Assembly: GCA_031401235.1 (NCBI GenBank)
Contig: JANNRJ010000007.1
Location: forward strand, 1 to 30,274
DNA length: 30,274 nt
Direction of reading: 5' to 3'
Origin: UBA3006 sp031401235
Lineage (GTDB): Bacteria; Actinomycetota; Acidimicrobiia; Acidimicrobiales; Ilumatobacteraceae
Part shown: piece by piece, positions 1 to 7,415 of the stretch
Position numbering within the stretch: the stretch's first letter is position 1
Layout: each line of letters opens with the position of its first letter
Made by a program: the position numbers and the translations under genes
The notes under the pieces: generated by a model
What the model was told of the DNA's origin: nothing
The model's input: only the letters and a program-made list of their open reading frames with translations
Database searches by the model: none

Positions 1-629
1 CCAAGCAAGAACTATTTCGTTTGTGTCAAGAAGATCCGTCTTTCGTACAATCCAAAGCTACCACGCATCCCAATTGGGACATGGGAGCCAAAATCACCCT
101 GGACAGTGCCACCATGATGAATAAAGGTTTGGAAGTTATTGAAGCTCATGAACTGTTCGGAGTTTCATACGACAGGATCGAAGTGGTTGTTCACCCTCAA
201 TCGGTTATTCACTCGATGGTGGAATTTCACGACGGAGCGACGATTGCTCAAATGTCACTGCCAGATATGCGCCTACCAATTGCTTATGCGCTCGAATATC
301 CCGATCGTTCTCCGAGAGCCTTTGGCGAAATCGACTGGTCTAATTTGAGTACACTTACATTCGAAATTCCTGACACGTCAGTTTTTCGATGTCTGGGAAT
401 CGCCTATCAGGTCGGCCGATTAGGAGGCACCGCACCGGCTTGGATGAGCGCGGCAAATGAAATAGCCGTGGAGGCATTTCTTGCCGGAATGATCAAATGG
501 AATCAGATTCCGGACATCATTGAGGAAACCCTGCTACACCATGATGATGTAGTACCCACTACGTTGGATGAGATTATGGTCGCCGATTCGGCGGCCCGTC
601 GATATGCGCGAGAGGCATTGCCAGTATGA
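1..629 (+). CDS. dxr: 1-deoxy-D-xylulose 5-phosphate reductoisomerase, C-terminal part (5' end outside window)
   Basis: DXR converts 1-deoxy-D-xylulose 5-phosphate to 2-C-methyl-D-erythritol 4-phosphate with NADPH in the cytosolic MEP isoprenoid pathway. The reading frame is open from base 3, so the gene starts upstream; about 208 of the usual 390 residues are present. The visible part has the family hallmark MGAKITLDSATMMNKGLEVI, which holds the substrate-binding Ser, Asn and Lys and the metal-binding Glu, followed by VVHPQSVIHSMVEF and the helical C-terminal domain. The N-terminal NADPH-binding fold is not in the window. The stop overlaps the next start by four bases (ATGA), implying translational coupling with the site-2 protease gene. 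The order dxr - site-2 protease - ispG is the conserved actinobacterial one (Rv2870c-Rv2869c-Rv2868c in Mycobacterium tuberculosis). Identification is very secure. Confidence 0.97.
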   Translation, partial: KQELFRLCQEDPSFVQSKATTHPNWDMGAKITLDSATMMNKGLEVIEAHELFGVSYDRIEVVVHPQSVIHSMVEFHDGATIAQMSLPDMRLPIAYALEYPDRSPRAFGEIDWSNLSTLTFEIPDTSVFRCLGIAYQVGRLGGTAPAWMSAANEIAVEAFLAGMIKWNQIPDIIEETLLHHDDVVPTTLDEIMVADSAARRYAREALPV

Positions 630-1873
630 ATTCGTTCTATAATAAATTTCGTCACGAAATTGCTGCCGGTGGCGATGTTGTCGATCATGTCGCTGAGCCA
701 AGAGACAGAAAGACGGCAATACTCGGCGGTGCCGTACTTGTGGCCTTGATGGCGTATCTTGGAGTCCGAAATATTTGGACACTGTTGTTCGTTATAGGGC
801 TGCTCATTTCGGTGTTTCTGCACGAGTTGGGACATTTCATGACCGCCAAGTGGTCAGGAATGAAAGTTACGCAGTTCTATATGGGTTTCGGTCCGCGGCT
901 ATGGCATACCGTTCATAACGGAATTGAGTACGGCATTCGTCTGCTTCCACTCGGCGCATTTGTTCGAATTGTCGGGATGAACAATCTTGACGAGTGCGAT
1001 CCTGCCGACGAAGCACGGTCGTATCGGGCCCAGTCATATCCGAAACGAATGCTGGTGATTACCGCCGGATCGCTGATGCATTTAGTAATTGCAGTTTCGC
1101 TTTTGTTTGGCGTGTATACATTTGCCGGACGCTACGGCGAATCTGGGTCGGTCAAGGTGATGGAAGCGCCAGCGTCGCAGTCACCGGCGCAAATTGCAGG
1201 TGTTCGTGTCAATGACATCGTGCTGTCTTTCGATGGAGTTGCCACTCGCAGTCGATCTGAACTTGTGGAAGCAATAATCGCCCACAAAGCGGGCGATGTC
1301 GTTGATGTCGTCGTGTCGCGAAGCGGACAACCAGTAACTCTTACCGCAACATTGGCATCCAACCCAGCCGATAATACAATCGCATACTTTGGAGTAAGTA
1401 GTGGGTCGCGAGAATATGCGAAGTTGAATCCATTGTTAGCGATTCGTTACGGAGTAAGCGACTCGGCCGTGGCCGCTGTTCAATCCGTGCGCGGCGTATT
1501 CACCATTTTGAATCCACAAAATATTGTCAATAGCTTGACGGCGCCAGTTGCTGATCTCTCTAAGCGACCGAGCACAGTTGTCGGAGCAAGTCAACTTGGA
1601 GGAGAAATTGGTCGGCAGGAGGGAATCAAGGGGATTCTCATACTGCTGGCTGGCGTCAATATATTCATTGGAATTTTCAACATGTTTCCGCTTCTTCCAT
1701 TTGACGGTGGTCATGCAGCGATCGCCACCTATGAGCGACTCCGATCACGTCGAAATCGGGTATATCGAGCCGATGTCGGCAAAATGGTGCCGGTCGCTAC
1801 TGCCGTAGTTGCTCTATTGATCTTGTTGATGTTTGCCGGGCTTTATCTTGATATTACGCAACCACTCGGCTAA
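626..1873 (+). CDS. rip1: Site-2 intramembrane zinc metalloprotease, RseP/Rip1 family
   Basis: This 415-residue membrane protease is of the class that cleaves transmembrane anti-sigma factors or similar substrates in regulated intramembrane proteolysis. Residues 66-70 are HELGH, the zinc-binding and catalytic motif, inside the first hydrophobic segments (about 33-75). A PDZ domain follows at about 175-250 (GVRVNDIVLSFDGV). The second catalytic motif, MFPLLPFDGGH, places the third zinc ligand at Asp360, followed by a last membrane segment near 390-410. The length suits the actinobacterial Rip1 type with one PDZ domain. The ATG at 626 overlaps the dxr stop (ATGA). No anti-sigma factor gene is nearby, so its substrate cannot be read from context. 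The family is certain; calling it the orthologue of M. tuberculosis Rip1 rests on gene order plus motifs. Confidence 0.95.
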   Translation: MNSFYNKFRHEIAAGGDVVDHVAEPRDRKTAILGGAVLVALMAYLGVRNIWTLLFVIGLLISVFLHELGHFMTAKWSGMKVTQFYMGFGPRLWHTVHNGIEYGIRLLPLGAFVRIVGMNNLDECDPADEARSYRAQSYPKRMLVITAGSLMHLVIAVSLLFGVYTFAGRYGESGSVKVMEAPASQSPAQIAGVRVNDIVLSFDGVATRSRSELVEAIIAHKAGDVVDVVVSRSGQPVTLTATLASNPADNTIAYFGVSSGSREYAKLNPLLAIRYGVSDSAVAAVQSVRGVFTILNPQNIVNSLTAPVADLSKRPSTVVGASQLGGEIGRQEGIKGILILLAGVNIFIGIFNMFPLLPFDGGHAAIATYERLRSRRNRVYRADVGKMVPVATAVVALLILLMFAGLYLDITQPLG

Positions 1874-1896
1874 ATAGTTCTGGCACACTTAAAGAC

Positions 1897-3117
1897 ATGA
1901 TTCGACACCAACGACGGACGACGAACCAGATAAAAATTGGCAAGGTACTAGTTGGAGGCGACTCGCCAATCAGCGTGCAATCGATGACCATCACAAAAAC
2001 GGCCGATGTCGAAGGCACGTTGCAACAAATTTATGCACTGGCGGCAGCAGGATGTGACATTGTCCGTTGCACATGCAATGAATCTGAAGCAGCCGAAGGT
2101 CTCGCCCAAATCGTTCCCCGTTCACCGGTGCCAATAATCGCCGACATTCATCACCAATACAAAATGGCGTTGGCTGCTCTTGAAGCAGGAGTTCAAGGTT
2201 TGCGGCTCAATCCAGGAAATATTCGTCGGCCCGAACACATCAAGGCCGTGGCAAGCGAGGCCCGTGATCGCAACGTGCCCATTCGCATTGGGGTTAACGG
2301 TGGATCATTGGATCCTGCCCTATACGAAAAACACGGCGGGCTAACCGCCGAAGCAATGGTCGAGTCGGCGTTGCAAGAGATTCGATATTTTGAAGAAGTC
2401 GATTTTTCGCTGATTAAAATTTCGGTGAAGGCGTCAAATGTTCCACTCATGGTCGAGGCATATCGACAACTCAGCGAGGTAACTCGCCATCCGTTGCACC
2501 TTGGTGTAACCGAGGCAGGGCCGTTACCAGGTGGACTGATTAAAGCAACAGCCGGAATTTCTACGCTTCTTTTGGAAGGAATTGGTGACACAATCCGCTA
2601 CAGCCTCACCGCTGATCCTGTCGAGGAAGCCCGCGCCGGACGGTTACTGCTCGAATCGCTTGGTCTTCGCGAACGCAAAAATGTGGATCTCATTGCCTGT
2701 CCGAGTTGTGGTCGGGCTGAAATCGATGTCATTGATGTTGCCAATCGTGCTCAGCAAGCGTTTGCCGACAAAAAGATTCCATTGCAAATTGCAGTGATGG
2801 GTTGTGTCGTCAATGGACCAGGTGAGGCTCGAGAAGCCGACTTAGGTATCGCCGCCGGCAATAAGCGTGGTCACCTCTTCGTCAAGGGTCGAAATGTCGC
2901 GGTCGTGCCCGAATCAGAAATGGTCGAGGCATTGGTGGAATGGGCCACCTATATCCATGAACATGGAATGGATGCAGCAATTGCTCGAGTGGATACCGCA
3001 CTTGCCGAGCGTGAAGCCACCAAGGATCGCAATGCGTTGCTCCATTCGCAAGGCGATGATGTCAATCATGCTCAGGATCGAATTGTCGAGATCCGCAAGA
3101 AAGTGGCCGGCAACTAG
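1897..3117 (+). CDS. ispG: 4-hydroxy-3-methylbut-2-en-1-yl diphosphate synthase (IspG/GcpE)
   Basis: IspG is the [4Fe-4S] enzyme that reductively converts MEcPP to HMBPP, the penultimate MEP-pathway step. The 406-residue product has the N-terminal TIM-barrel part (PISVQSMTITKTADVEGTL, then GLRLNPGNI). The cluster ligands are visible: Cys268 and Cys271 in CPSCGR, and Cys303 and Glu310 in CVVNGPGE, matching Cys270, Cys273, Cys305 and Glu312 of the E. coli enzyme. It has a somewhat long C-terminal tail (after about residue 370) rich in charged residues. It starts 23 bases after the protease gene, with no clear ribosome binding site, and is probably in the same operon as dxr. With dxr it places two of the seven MEP steps here. 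Its TAG stop lies on bases that once also encoded the stop of the opposing SGNH gene. Confidence 0.98.
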   Translation: MIRHQRRTTNQIKIGKVLVGGDSPISVQSMTITKTADVEGTLQQIYALAAAGCDIVRCTCNESEAAEGLAQIVPRSPVPIIADIHHQYKMALAALEAGVQGLRLNPGNIRRPEHIKAVASEARDRNVPIRIGVNGGSLDPALYEKHGGLTAEAMVESALQEIRYFEEVDFSLIKISVKASNVPLMVEAYRQLSEVTRHPLHLGVTEAGPLPGGLIKATAGISTLLLEGIGDTIRYSLTADPVEEARAGRLLLESLGLRERKNVDLIACPSCGRAEIDVIDVANRAQQAFADKKIPLQIAVMGCVVNGPGEAREADLGIAAGNKRGHLFVKGRNVAVVPESEMVEALVEWATYIHEHGMDAAIARVDTALAEREATKDRNALLHSQGDDVNHAQDRIVEIRKKVAGN

Positions 3118-3152
3118 CCAGCGATTGTCGTTGTCGTCTGGGGAATAGTCGT
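3114..3152 (-). pseudogene. Cut-off end of the SGNH hydrolase tail, beyond an in-frame TAG
   Basis: Reading on in the same frame after the TAG at 3153-3155 gives TTIPQTTTTIAG and then a second TAG at 3114-3116. The continuation keeps the repeat pattern, so the gene once ended here or the first stop is read through. The second stop pairs with the ispG stop in a CTAG palindrome at 3114-3117. This resembles the shared TTAA stops at 12573-12576. The stretch otherwise separates ispG from the hydrolase gene and contains no terminator hairpin that I can see. Confidence 0.7.
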
Positions 3153-3207
3153 CTAGGGAATAGTTGTCGCCGGAACAGTTGTCTCCGGAACTGTCGTTTC
3201 TGGAATT
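3133..3207. repeat. Five tandem 15-bp units encoding the Thr-Thr-x-Pro-x tail
   Basis: Five adjacent 15-base units run from 3133 to 3207, read on the minus strand as T-T-x-P-x pentapeptides. They begin at 3133, 3148, 3163, 3178 and 3193. The first two units are identical except for one base (G at 3140, A at 3155). That difference turns a CAG codon into the TAG that ends the hydrolase. The other units diverge at several bases. The array is the kind expected to expand and contract by replication slippage. Confidence 0.85.
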
Positions 3208-3881
3208 GTTACTGGTGGGTTGAGTGTTACCCACAGTGATTGCGCCGCCTCGACGTACACCTTGGCAAGTTTTCTATAACCGGGTGGCTGAAGGTGAAGT
3301 TTGTCGTAGGCAAACCATTTGGGATGGGCGGCCAGAATCGACGCCCAATCGACAACACTGAGGTTTGGATACTCCGGTGCAATTCGGAGCAGGACCTGAT
3401 TGAACGTTGCCGAGCGCTTCGGATAGTACGAGGTATCAGTGCGCAAAACATTTATCCACACAACCGGTATGTCACCGATCAGCGCTAGTAGTTCGCGAAT
3501 TTGTGCTTCGTGAAATGCTGGTTTGGGAGATTGCTGGAGGTCGTTACTGCCAAGTGCAACGATCACCGCACTTGGTCGGAGGCCGTTTTCGATCCATTGC
3601 CTATACGTCTTGACACCATTTCTGCTAGTTCGTGCTGGACCGCTGATATTGCGAGCATGTACTCCGTCAATTTTCACTAGGTCGAAGGTGCCAAGAGCTT
3701 CAAGTTGGGGAACAACATTGCCAAATCCTGGGTAAGCGGTGCCATAGGTGAGGCTGTCACCAAGCACGAGCAGGGTGTTACCAGCGGCTCGACTAGCGGA
3801 TGGGTGCATATCAAAAACGAGCATCGAACCGATCGACACAATGCATATTCCGGCAACGATGGCGGTCGCGAGGCGTTTCAT
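3153..3881 (-). CDS. Exported SGNH/GDSL-family hydrolase with Thr-Pro repeat tail
   Basis: The product is a 242-residue serine esterase-type hydrolase of the SGNH superfamily; its substrate is unknown (lipid, acyl or carbohydrate ester are all possible). A Lys-Arg start followed by a hydrophobic stretch (about 5-24) forms a signal peptide or membrane anchor. Block I is GDSL at 41-44 with nucleophile Ser43. GSND at 111-114 gives the oxyanion Asn. Asp193 and His196 (YDKLH) complete the catalytic set. The tail from about 224 is a TIPET/TVPET/TVPAT low-complexity repeat, typical of wall-spanning linkers. I chose the ATG at 3881 because it overlaps the manA stop (ATGA) and precedes the Lys-Arg signal sequence; a TTG 12 bases upstream is less likely. 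It is last in the proS-manA unit. The reading frame ends at a TAG inside the repeat, and the repeat continues beyond it. Confidence 0.88.
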   Translation of the reverse strand: MKRLATAIVAGICIVSIGSMLVFDMHPSASRAAGNTLLVLGDSLTYGTAYPGFGNVVPQLEALGTFDLVKIDGVHARNISGPARTSRNGVKTYRQWIENGLRPSAVIVALGSNDLQQSPKPAFHEAQIRELLALIGDIPVVWINVLRTDTSYYPKRSATFNQVLLRIAPEYPNLSVVDWASILAAHPKWFAYDKLHLQPPGYRKLAKVYVEAAQSLWVTLNPPVTIPETTVPETTVPATTIP

Positions 3882-4915
3882 TGTGAGCCCCAAGTTCGAA
3901 ACACGCTTGCCGGTCCAGATAATTGCAAGACTTCCCCACGTTGGAGAATGCTGGTTTGTCCGCGCTTCAAGGTCCCGGCGTCACCCTCCAAGCACAGCAA
4001 AATCTCGGCGTCGTGAGTCGCGGTGACTAGGTAACTATCAGTGACTTCAATTCGCTGGGCGCCAAATGCCTGTGTCGGAACACTGTATTGCCAGCAGGCT
4101 TGATCAATTTGCGTGGGTCGACAATATGACGGTGGGGTCGGGGAAAAGTTTGCGATTTTTATAAACTCGTCGACATCAACATATTTCTGGGTGAAAGCGG
4201 CGCGAACAACATTGTCTGATGAAGACATCACCTCAACGCCAGTTCCTTGCAGATAAGCGTGCACGTTACCCGCATCCAAAAACAATGCCTCGCCAGGGGA
4301 TAGTTGGACATGATTCATCAGCAGGGCAACAAGAATTCCACCACTTCCGGGATATATGGTTGCCAATCGTTGTGCCCAATTTGGCATTCGGTCGGGAAGT
4401 ACATGGTCGTTCGTGCTCAGCGCCCATCGGACACACTGGACAAGACCATCTTGGATTAAGTGATCGGCCAATTCGTTCCAACCGTTTTCTTGGCAGATCC
4501 GCAGTGATGAATCGACTGGTTGAAACCCGTAAATTGCTTCAAAATTACTGATTGCGCAGAGCAACTCTGGTTTGGCCGACCTATCTCGATAAATCCGACT
4601 CGGATCAGCGAGGCGAATACCGCTGTTGTCTTCGTGTTCGAAACCAATCAGCGCTTGCTCCAGCGTTGGATGAGTTTGTAACGACAACGGTTGCGCTGCA
4701 GCAATCACCTTGACGAGAAACGAAAGTTCGCCGGTGTATGAAGTAAGCGAACGGGTGTCGCCGTCAAGATGTACAACTGATGGTCCGCCGGGATGAGTGC
4801 CGAACCACAATTCGGCCCACGGCCGAGAGTCAGGCTTCACTCCCAGCAAGTCAGGGATTGTGTGTCGATCTCCCCACTCGTAATGTTGCACGACCCCATT
4901 GAGCAACTTCGTCAC
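3878..4915 (-). CDS. manA: Mannose-6-phosphate isomerase, class I
   Basis: This cytosolic zinc enzyme interconverts mannose 6-phosphate and fructose 6-phosphate, feeding GDP-mannose and glycan synthesis. The 345-residue cupin-type product carries the expected zinc ligands: Gln80 and His82 in LSLQTHPT, Glu117 in KPELL, and His219 in DAGNVHAYL. The N-terminal signature YEWGDRHTIPDLLG and the block GVEVMSSSDNVVRAAFT also match the family. The start is a GTG at 4915 preceded by AAGGAG at a good distance; this site overlaps the proS stop, so the two genes are tightly coupled (8 bases apart). The SGNH gene follows with a four-base overlap. The length is slightly shorter than the 390-residue E. coli enzyme, as is common in actinobacteria. 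Identification is secure. Confidence 0.95.
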   Translation of the reverse strand: MTKLLNGVVQHYEWGDRHTIPDLLGVKPDSRPWAELWFGTHPGGPSVVHLDGDTRSLTSYTGELSFLVKVIAAAQPLSLQTHPTLEQALIGFEHEDNSGIRLADPSRIYRDRSAKPELLCAISNFEAIYGFQPVDSSLRICQENGWNELADHLIQDGLVQCVRWALSTNDHVLPDRMPNWAQRLATIYPGSGGILVALLMNHVQLSPGEALFLDAGNVHAYLQGTGVEVMSSSDNVVRAAFTQKYVDVDEFIKIANFSPTPPSYCRPTQIDQACWQYSVPTQAFGAQRIEVTDSYLVTATHDAEILLCLEGDAGTLKRGQTSILQRGEVLQLSGPASVFRTWGSQ

Positions 4916-4923
4916 GACGCTCC

Positions 4924-6702
4924 TTAGTTGCTACTGGAATGAGCAGCAACAATATGGGCGACTGCGTCGGCAATCTTAATTTCCACTGCCGTACCCAGAA
5001 GTCGATCGCGAATTTCAACGACACCCTGGGCAACCCCGCGACCGGCAATTACAATGCAGGGATTGCCGAGCAACTCGGCATCTTTAAATTTCACACCAGG
5101 TGAGACCCCGCTTCGGTCATCAAGCAGCACCTGTAATCCAGCACTATCTAGTTGTTCGGCCAGAGTGTTTGCCGTATTTGCCGTGTCATCGTTGCCCTTT
5201 CCCGCAATAACGATATGGACGTCAAATGGGGCAACCGCTCGCGGCCAACGTAGACCAAGATCATCGTGTGTCGCTTCGGCGATTGCGGCTACTGCTCGTG
5301 ACACTCCAATCCCGTACGAACCCATTGTCACAACCTGCGGCTTACCGTTTTTGTCCAGAACGTTAAGTCCGAGGACATCCGCGTATTTCTTGCCCAATTG
5401 AAATACGTGTCCGATTTCTATTCCGCGCTCAATGTTGAGTGATCCGCCGCATTGTGGACACGGGTCGTCGTCGCGCACTTCGGCGACGTCAATGGTGCCA
5501 TCGGCGGTGAAATCGCGTCCGTGAACAAGATTCATCACATGTCGTCCAAGTTCGTTGGCACCGGTGATCCATGCACTTCCGATTCCAACACGCGGGTCAA
5601 GCAGGTATCGAATGCCTGAGGTATTTTCGCGCCCGAGTGAACCCGGTCCTATATATCCCTTGACAAGTGCTGCGTTGGCCACAAAATGCTGATCAGCAAA
5701 TGTTTCAATCTCGGCTGGGTCGACATGCGCCTCGAGCCGCTTCATATCCACATCTCGATCGCCGGGGATACCGATGGCAAGCGGTTCACGACGCCCATCA
5801 GGATGGCGAAGATTGAATAGAACGTTCTTCAACGTGTCATGGGCTGTCCATGGTCGACCTTGACGTTGCAAATCGGGTCGCGCATTGAACAGATCTACGA
5901 GCGACTGGATTGTGGGTGTATCGGGCGTTTCGGCAACTCGAGCCAATTCGTGTGTCGATGCATCGACCGGAGGCGTCGAACCGATTCGAACCGCCTCGGT
6001 GTTTGCCGAGTAATCGCAACGAGTGCAGCGGACGTACGAATCTTCGCCGTTGACGCAGGGAAAGAGAAATTCCTCCGATACCGAACCGCCCATGGCCCCA
6101 GACATCGCCGAGACAATGACGTAGGGGAGTCCGAGGCGTTCGAATATCTTGATATAAGCATTGCGATGTGCGTCGTAACTGCGCTGAAGACCTTCCTGGT
6201 CGATGTCGAAACTGTAGGAATCCTTCATCACAAATTCACGACCGCGCAACAGTCCACCTCGCGGACGTGCTTCATCGCGGAACTTGGTCTGAATTTGATA
6301 TAGCCAAAGTGGTAAATCTTTGTAGCTGCTGTAGAGGTCCTTCACCAATAGTGTGAACATTTCCTCATGGGTTGGTCCGAGTAGATAATCCACCTTGCGT
6401 CGATCTTGTAAACGAAAAAGATTGTCGCCGTAGTCGCTCCATCGACCCGATGCTTCGTACGGCTCCCGTGGCAAAAGTGACGGGAAGTGCACCTCTTGAG
6501 CACCAAGTGAATCCATTTCCTGGCGAATGATGTTCTCCACGCGTCGAAAGGTGCGCCATCCAAGGGGTAGCCACGTATAGGCGCCAGGTGCAACACGGCG
6601 AATGTAACCACCTCGCACAAGTAGGCGGTGACTTGGCACTTCGGCGTCTACCGGATTGTCGCGCAGCGTACGCAAGAAAACCGAAGACATTCGATGAATC
6701 AC
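4924..6702 (-). CDS. proS: Prolyl-tRNA synthetase, bacterial type with editing insertion
   Basis: ProRS charges tRNA-Pro with proline. The 592-residue protein is class II: GPTHEE at 109-114, motif 2 in FRDEARPRGGLLRGREF (about 141-157), and motif 3 in the GSYGIGVSR region. Between motifs 2 and 3 lies the roughly 180-residue insertion that hydrolyses mischarged Ala-tRNA-Pro, with TAHDTLKNVLFN at its start. Cysteine pairs CTRC (226-229) and CPQC suggest a metal site. A C-terminal anticodon-binding domain closes the protein (FDVHIVIAGKGND onward). The start is GTG at 6702: it gives the N-terminus MIHRMS, like the MITRMS of mycobacterial enzymes, and has GAGGT just upstream. An ATG four codons later is the alternative. 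It heads the minus-strand unit proS-manA-SGNH and is divergent from rimP. Confidence 0.97.
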   Translation of the reverse strand: MIHRMSSVFLRTLRDNPVDAEVPSHRLLVRGGYIRRVAPGAYTWLPLGWRTFRRVENIIRQEMDSLGAQEVHFPSLLPREPYEASGRWSDYGDNLFRLQDRRKVDYLLGPTHEEMFTLLVKDLYSSYKDLPLWLYQIQTKFRDEARPRGGLLRGREFVMKDSYSFDIDQEGLQRSYDAHRNAYIKIFERLGLPYVIVSAMSGAMGGSVSEEFLFPCVNGEDSYVRCTRCDYSANTEAVRIGSTPPVDASTHELARVAETPDTPTIQSLVDLFNARPDLQRQGRPWTAHDTLKNVLFNLRHPDGRREPLAIGIPGDRDVDMKRLEAHVDPAEIETFADQHFVANAALVKGYIGPGSLGRENTSGIRYLLDPRVGIGSAWITGANELGRHVMNLVHGRDFTADGTIDVAEVRDDDPCPQCGGSLNIERGIEIGHVFQLGKKYADVLGLNVLDKNGKPQVVTMGSYGIGVSRAVAAIAEATHDDLGLRWPRAVAPFDVHIVIAGKGNDDTANTANTLAEQLDSAGLQVLLDDRSGVSPGVKFKDAELLGNPCIVIAGRGVAQGVVEIRDRLLGTAVEIKIADAVAHIVAAHSSSN

Positions 6703-6764
6703 ACTGACCTCATTACTGCGGTGGGTATGGAGTTCGAGCCGATGTGAACCTTAGTTGGTGAGGT

Positions 6765-6770
6765 TATGAT
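6765..6770 (+). promoter_or_regulatory. Candidate -10 element for the rimP-nusA-infB leader
   Basis: TATGAT matches the vegetative -10 consensus TATAAT at five of six bases. No good -35 hexamer lies 16-18 bases upstream, so this would be a weak or -10-dependent promoter. Transcription would begin near 6777, about 26 bases before the TTCG hairpin, leaving a short leader. Confidence 0.4.
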
Positions 6771-6802
6771 GGTGGAGTCCTTTGAAGTTCGTCGAACCGG
6801 AG

Positions 6803-6834
6803 GCGTGGGTTTCGACCCACGCTTTTTGTTCTTT
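6803..6834 (+). terminator. Intrinsic terminator-type hairpin in the rimP leader (possible attenuator)
   Basis: GCGTGGGT (6803-6810) and ACCCACGC (6815-6822) form a perfect 8-bp stem around a TTCG tetraloop (6811-6814), an exceptionally stable RNA loop. It is followed at once by TTTTTGTTCTTT. This has the full form of a Rho-independent terminator on the plus strand. No plus-strand gene lies upstream, because proS is on the other strand. It therefore either stops stray transcription or acts as an attenuator within the rimP-nusA-infB leader. Confidence 0.75.
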
Positions 6835-6839
6835 ATAGG

Positions 6840-6863
6840 GCCCGTTTTGCGATGCAATCGGGC
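6840..6863 (+). promoter_or_regulatory. Second leader hairpin just before the rimP ribosome binding site
   Basis: GCCCG (6840-6844) pairs with CGGGC (6859-6863), and inside it TTGC (6847-6850) pairs with GCAA (6854-6857) around a GAT loop, with small bulges. It ends eight bases before the GAGGAGGTGG ribosome binding site. It could shape access of the ribosome or of a regulatory protein to rimP. It is modest in length and could be chance. Confidence 0.4.
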
Positions 6864-6884
6864 AGGAAGAGAGGAGGTGGAGCC

Positions 6885-7415
6885 ATGTCTAACCCAGTTG
6901 TTGAGCGCGTCCATCTTCTTGTTGCTCCTATTGTGGCCGATCTTGGCCTTGAACTCTACGACCTCGAATTCGTTGGCGGAGTTCTCAAAGTTGTTGTTGA
7001 TACTCCAGTCCCCAGTGATCAAAGCGTGAGTCTCGACACGATCGCATTGATTACCCGCCTACTTTCGCGAGAATTCGACCACTCCGACCCTATGCCGGGT
7101 CGGTACACCCTTGAAGTCACGAGCCCCGGTCTTGAGCGCACTCTGCGAGTGCCCCGTCATTTTCAGCGAGAAGTTGGCAAGATTGTCGCACTTCGGCTGC
7201 ATCAGAGCCTAAATGGCGAACGACGTCTTCAGGGAGTCATCATTGGGGCTGACGAATCTGGTGTAACCGTGCGTACCGACGATGCGCCGCACACCGAAGT
7301 AGTGGTGCCTTATCAGACTATTGATCGCGCCCGAACAGTTTTCACATGGGGTCCAACTCCAAAACAGTCCACCAAAAGCACGCGGCGCCGTAACACGGAG
7401 GTCACAGCATCATGA
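6885..7415 (+). CDS. rimP: Ribosome maturation factor RimP
   Basis: RimP assists maturation of the 30S ribosomal subunit. The 176-residue product has the N-terminal alpha/beta domain with the family core LGLELYDLEFVGG, then LSREFDHSDPMPGRYTLEVTSPGLERTL (written here across the domain boundary), followed by the SH3-like C-terminal domain (about 90-160) with VGKIVALRL and VTVRTDD. I chose the ATG at 6885 because a strong GAGGAGGTGG lies just upstream; an in-frame ATG at 6852 would add a basic Gly-rich stretch encoded by the ribosome binding site itself. The stop overlaps the nusA start (ATGA). It heads the rimP-nusA-infB operon, behind the two leader hairpins. Confidence 0.95.
   Translation: MSNPVVERVHLLVAPIVADLGLELYDLEFVGGVLKVVVDTPVPSDQSVSLDTIALITRLLSREFDHSDPMPGRYTLEVTSPGLERTLRVPRHFQREVGKIVALRLHQSLNGERRLQGVIIGADESGVTVRTDDAPHTEVVVPYQTIDRARTVFTWGPTPKQSTKSTRRRNTEVTAS

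Larger units (their letters stand above)
6703..6884. other. Divergent intergenic region between proS and rimP
   Basis: This 182-base gap is the longest non-coding stretch in the window. It must hold the proS promoter on the minus strand and the leader of rimP-nusA-infB on the plus strand. It contains a -10-like TATGAT (6765-6770), a terminator-type hairpin (6803-6834), a second hairpin (6840-6863) and the rimP ribosome binding site (6871-6880). Short frames through it, such as one from the ATG at 6766, have no family resemblance and run deep into rimP, so I do not call them genes. Confidence 0.7.

Noticed and set aside
6852..6884. An upstream in-frame ATG for rimP
   Set aside because: The extension would be encoded by the hairpin arm and the ribosome binding site GAGGAGGTGG, which clearly serves the ATG at 6885.
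6766..7029. A plus-strand frame beginning at the ATG after the TATGAT hexamer
   Set aside because: It runs through the terminator hairpin and far into rimP in another frame, and matches nothing recognisable.
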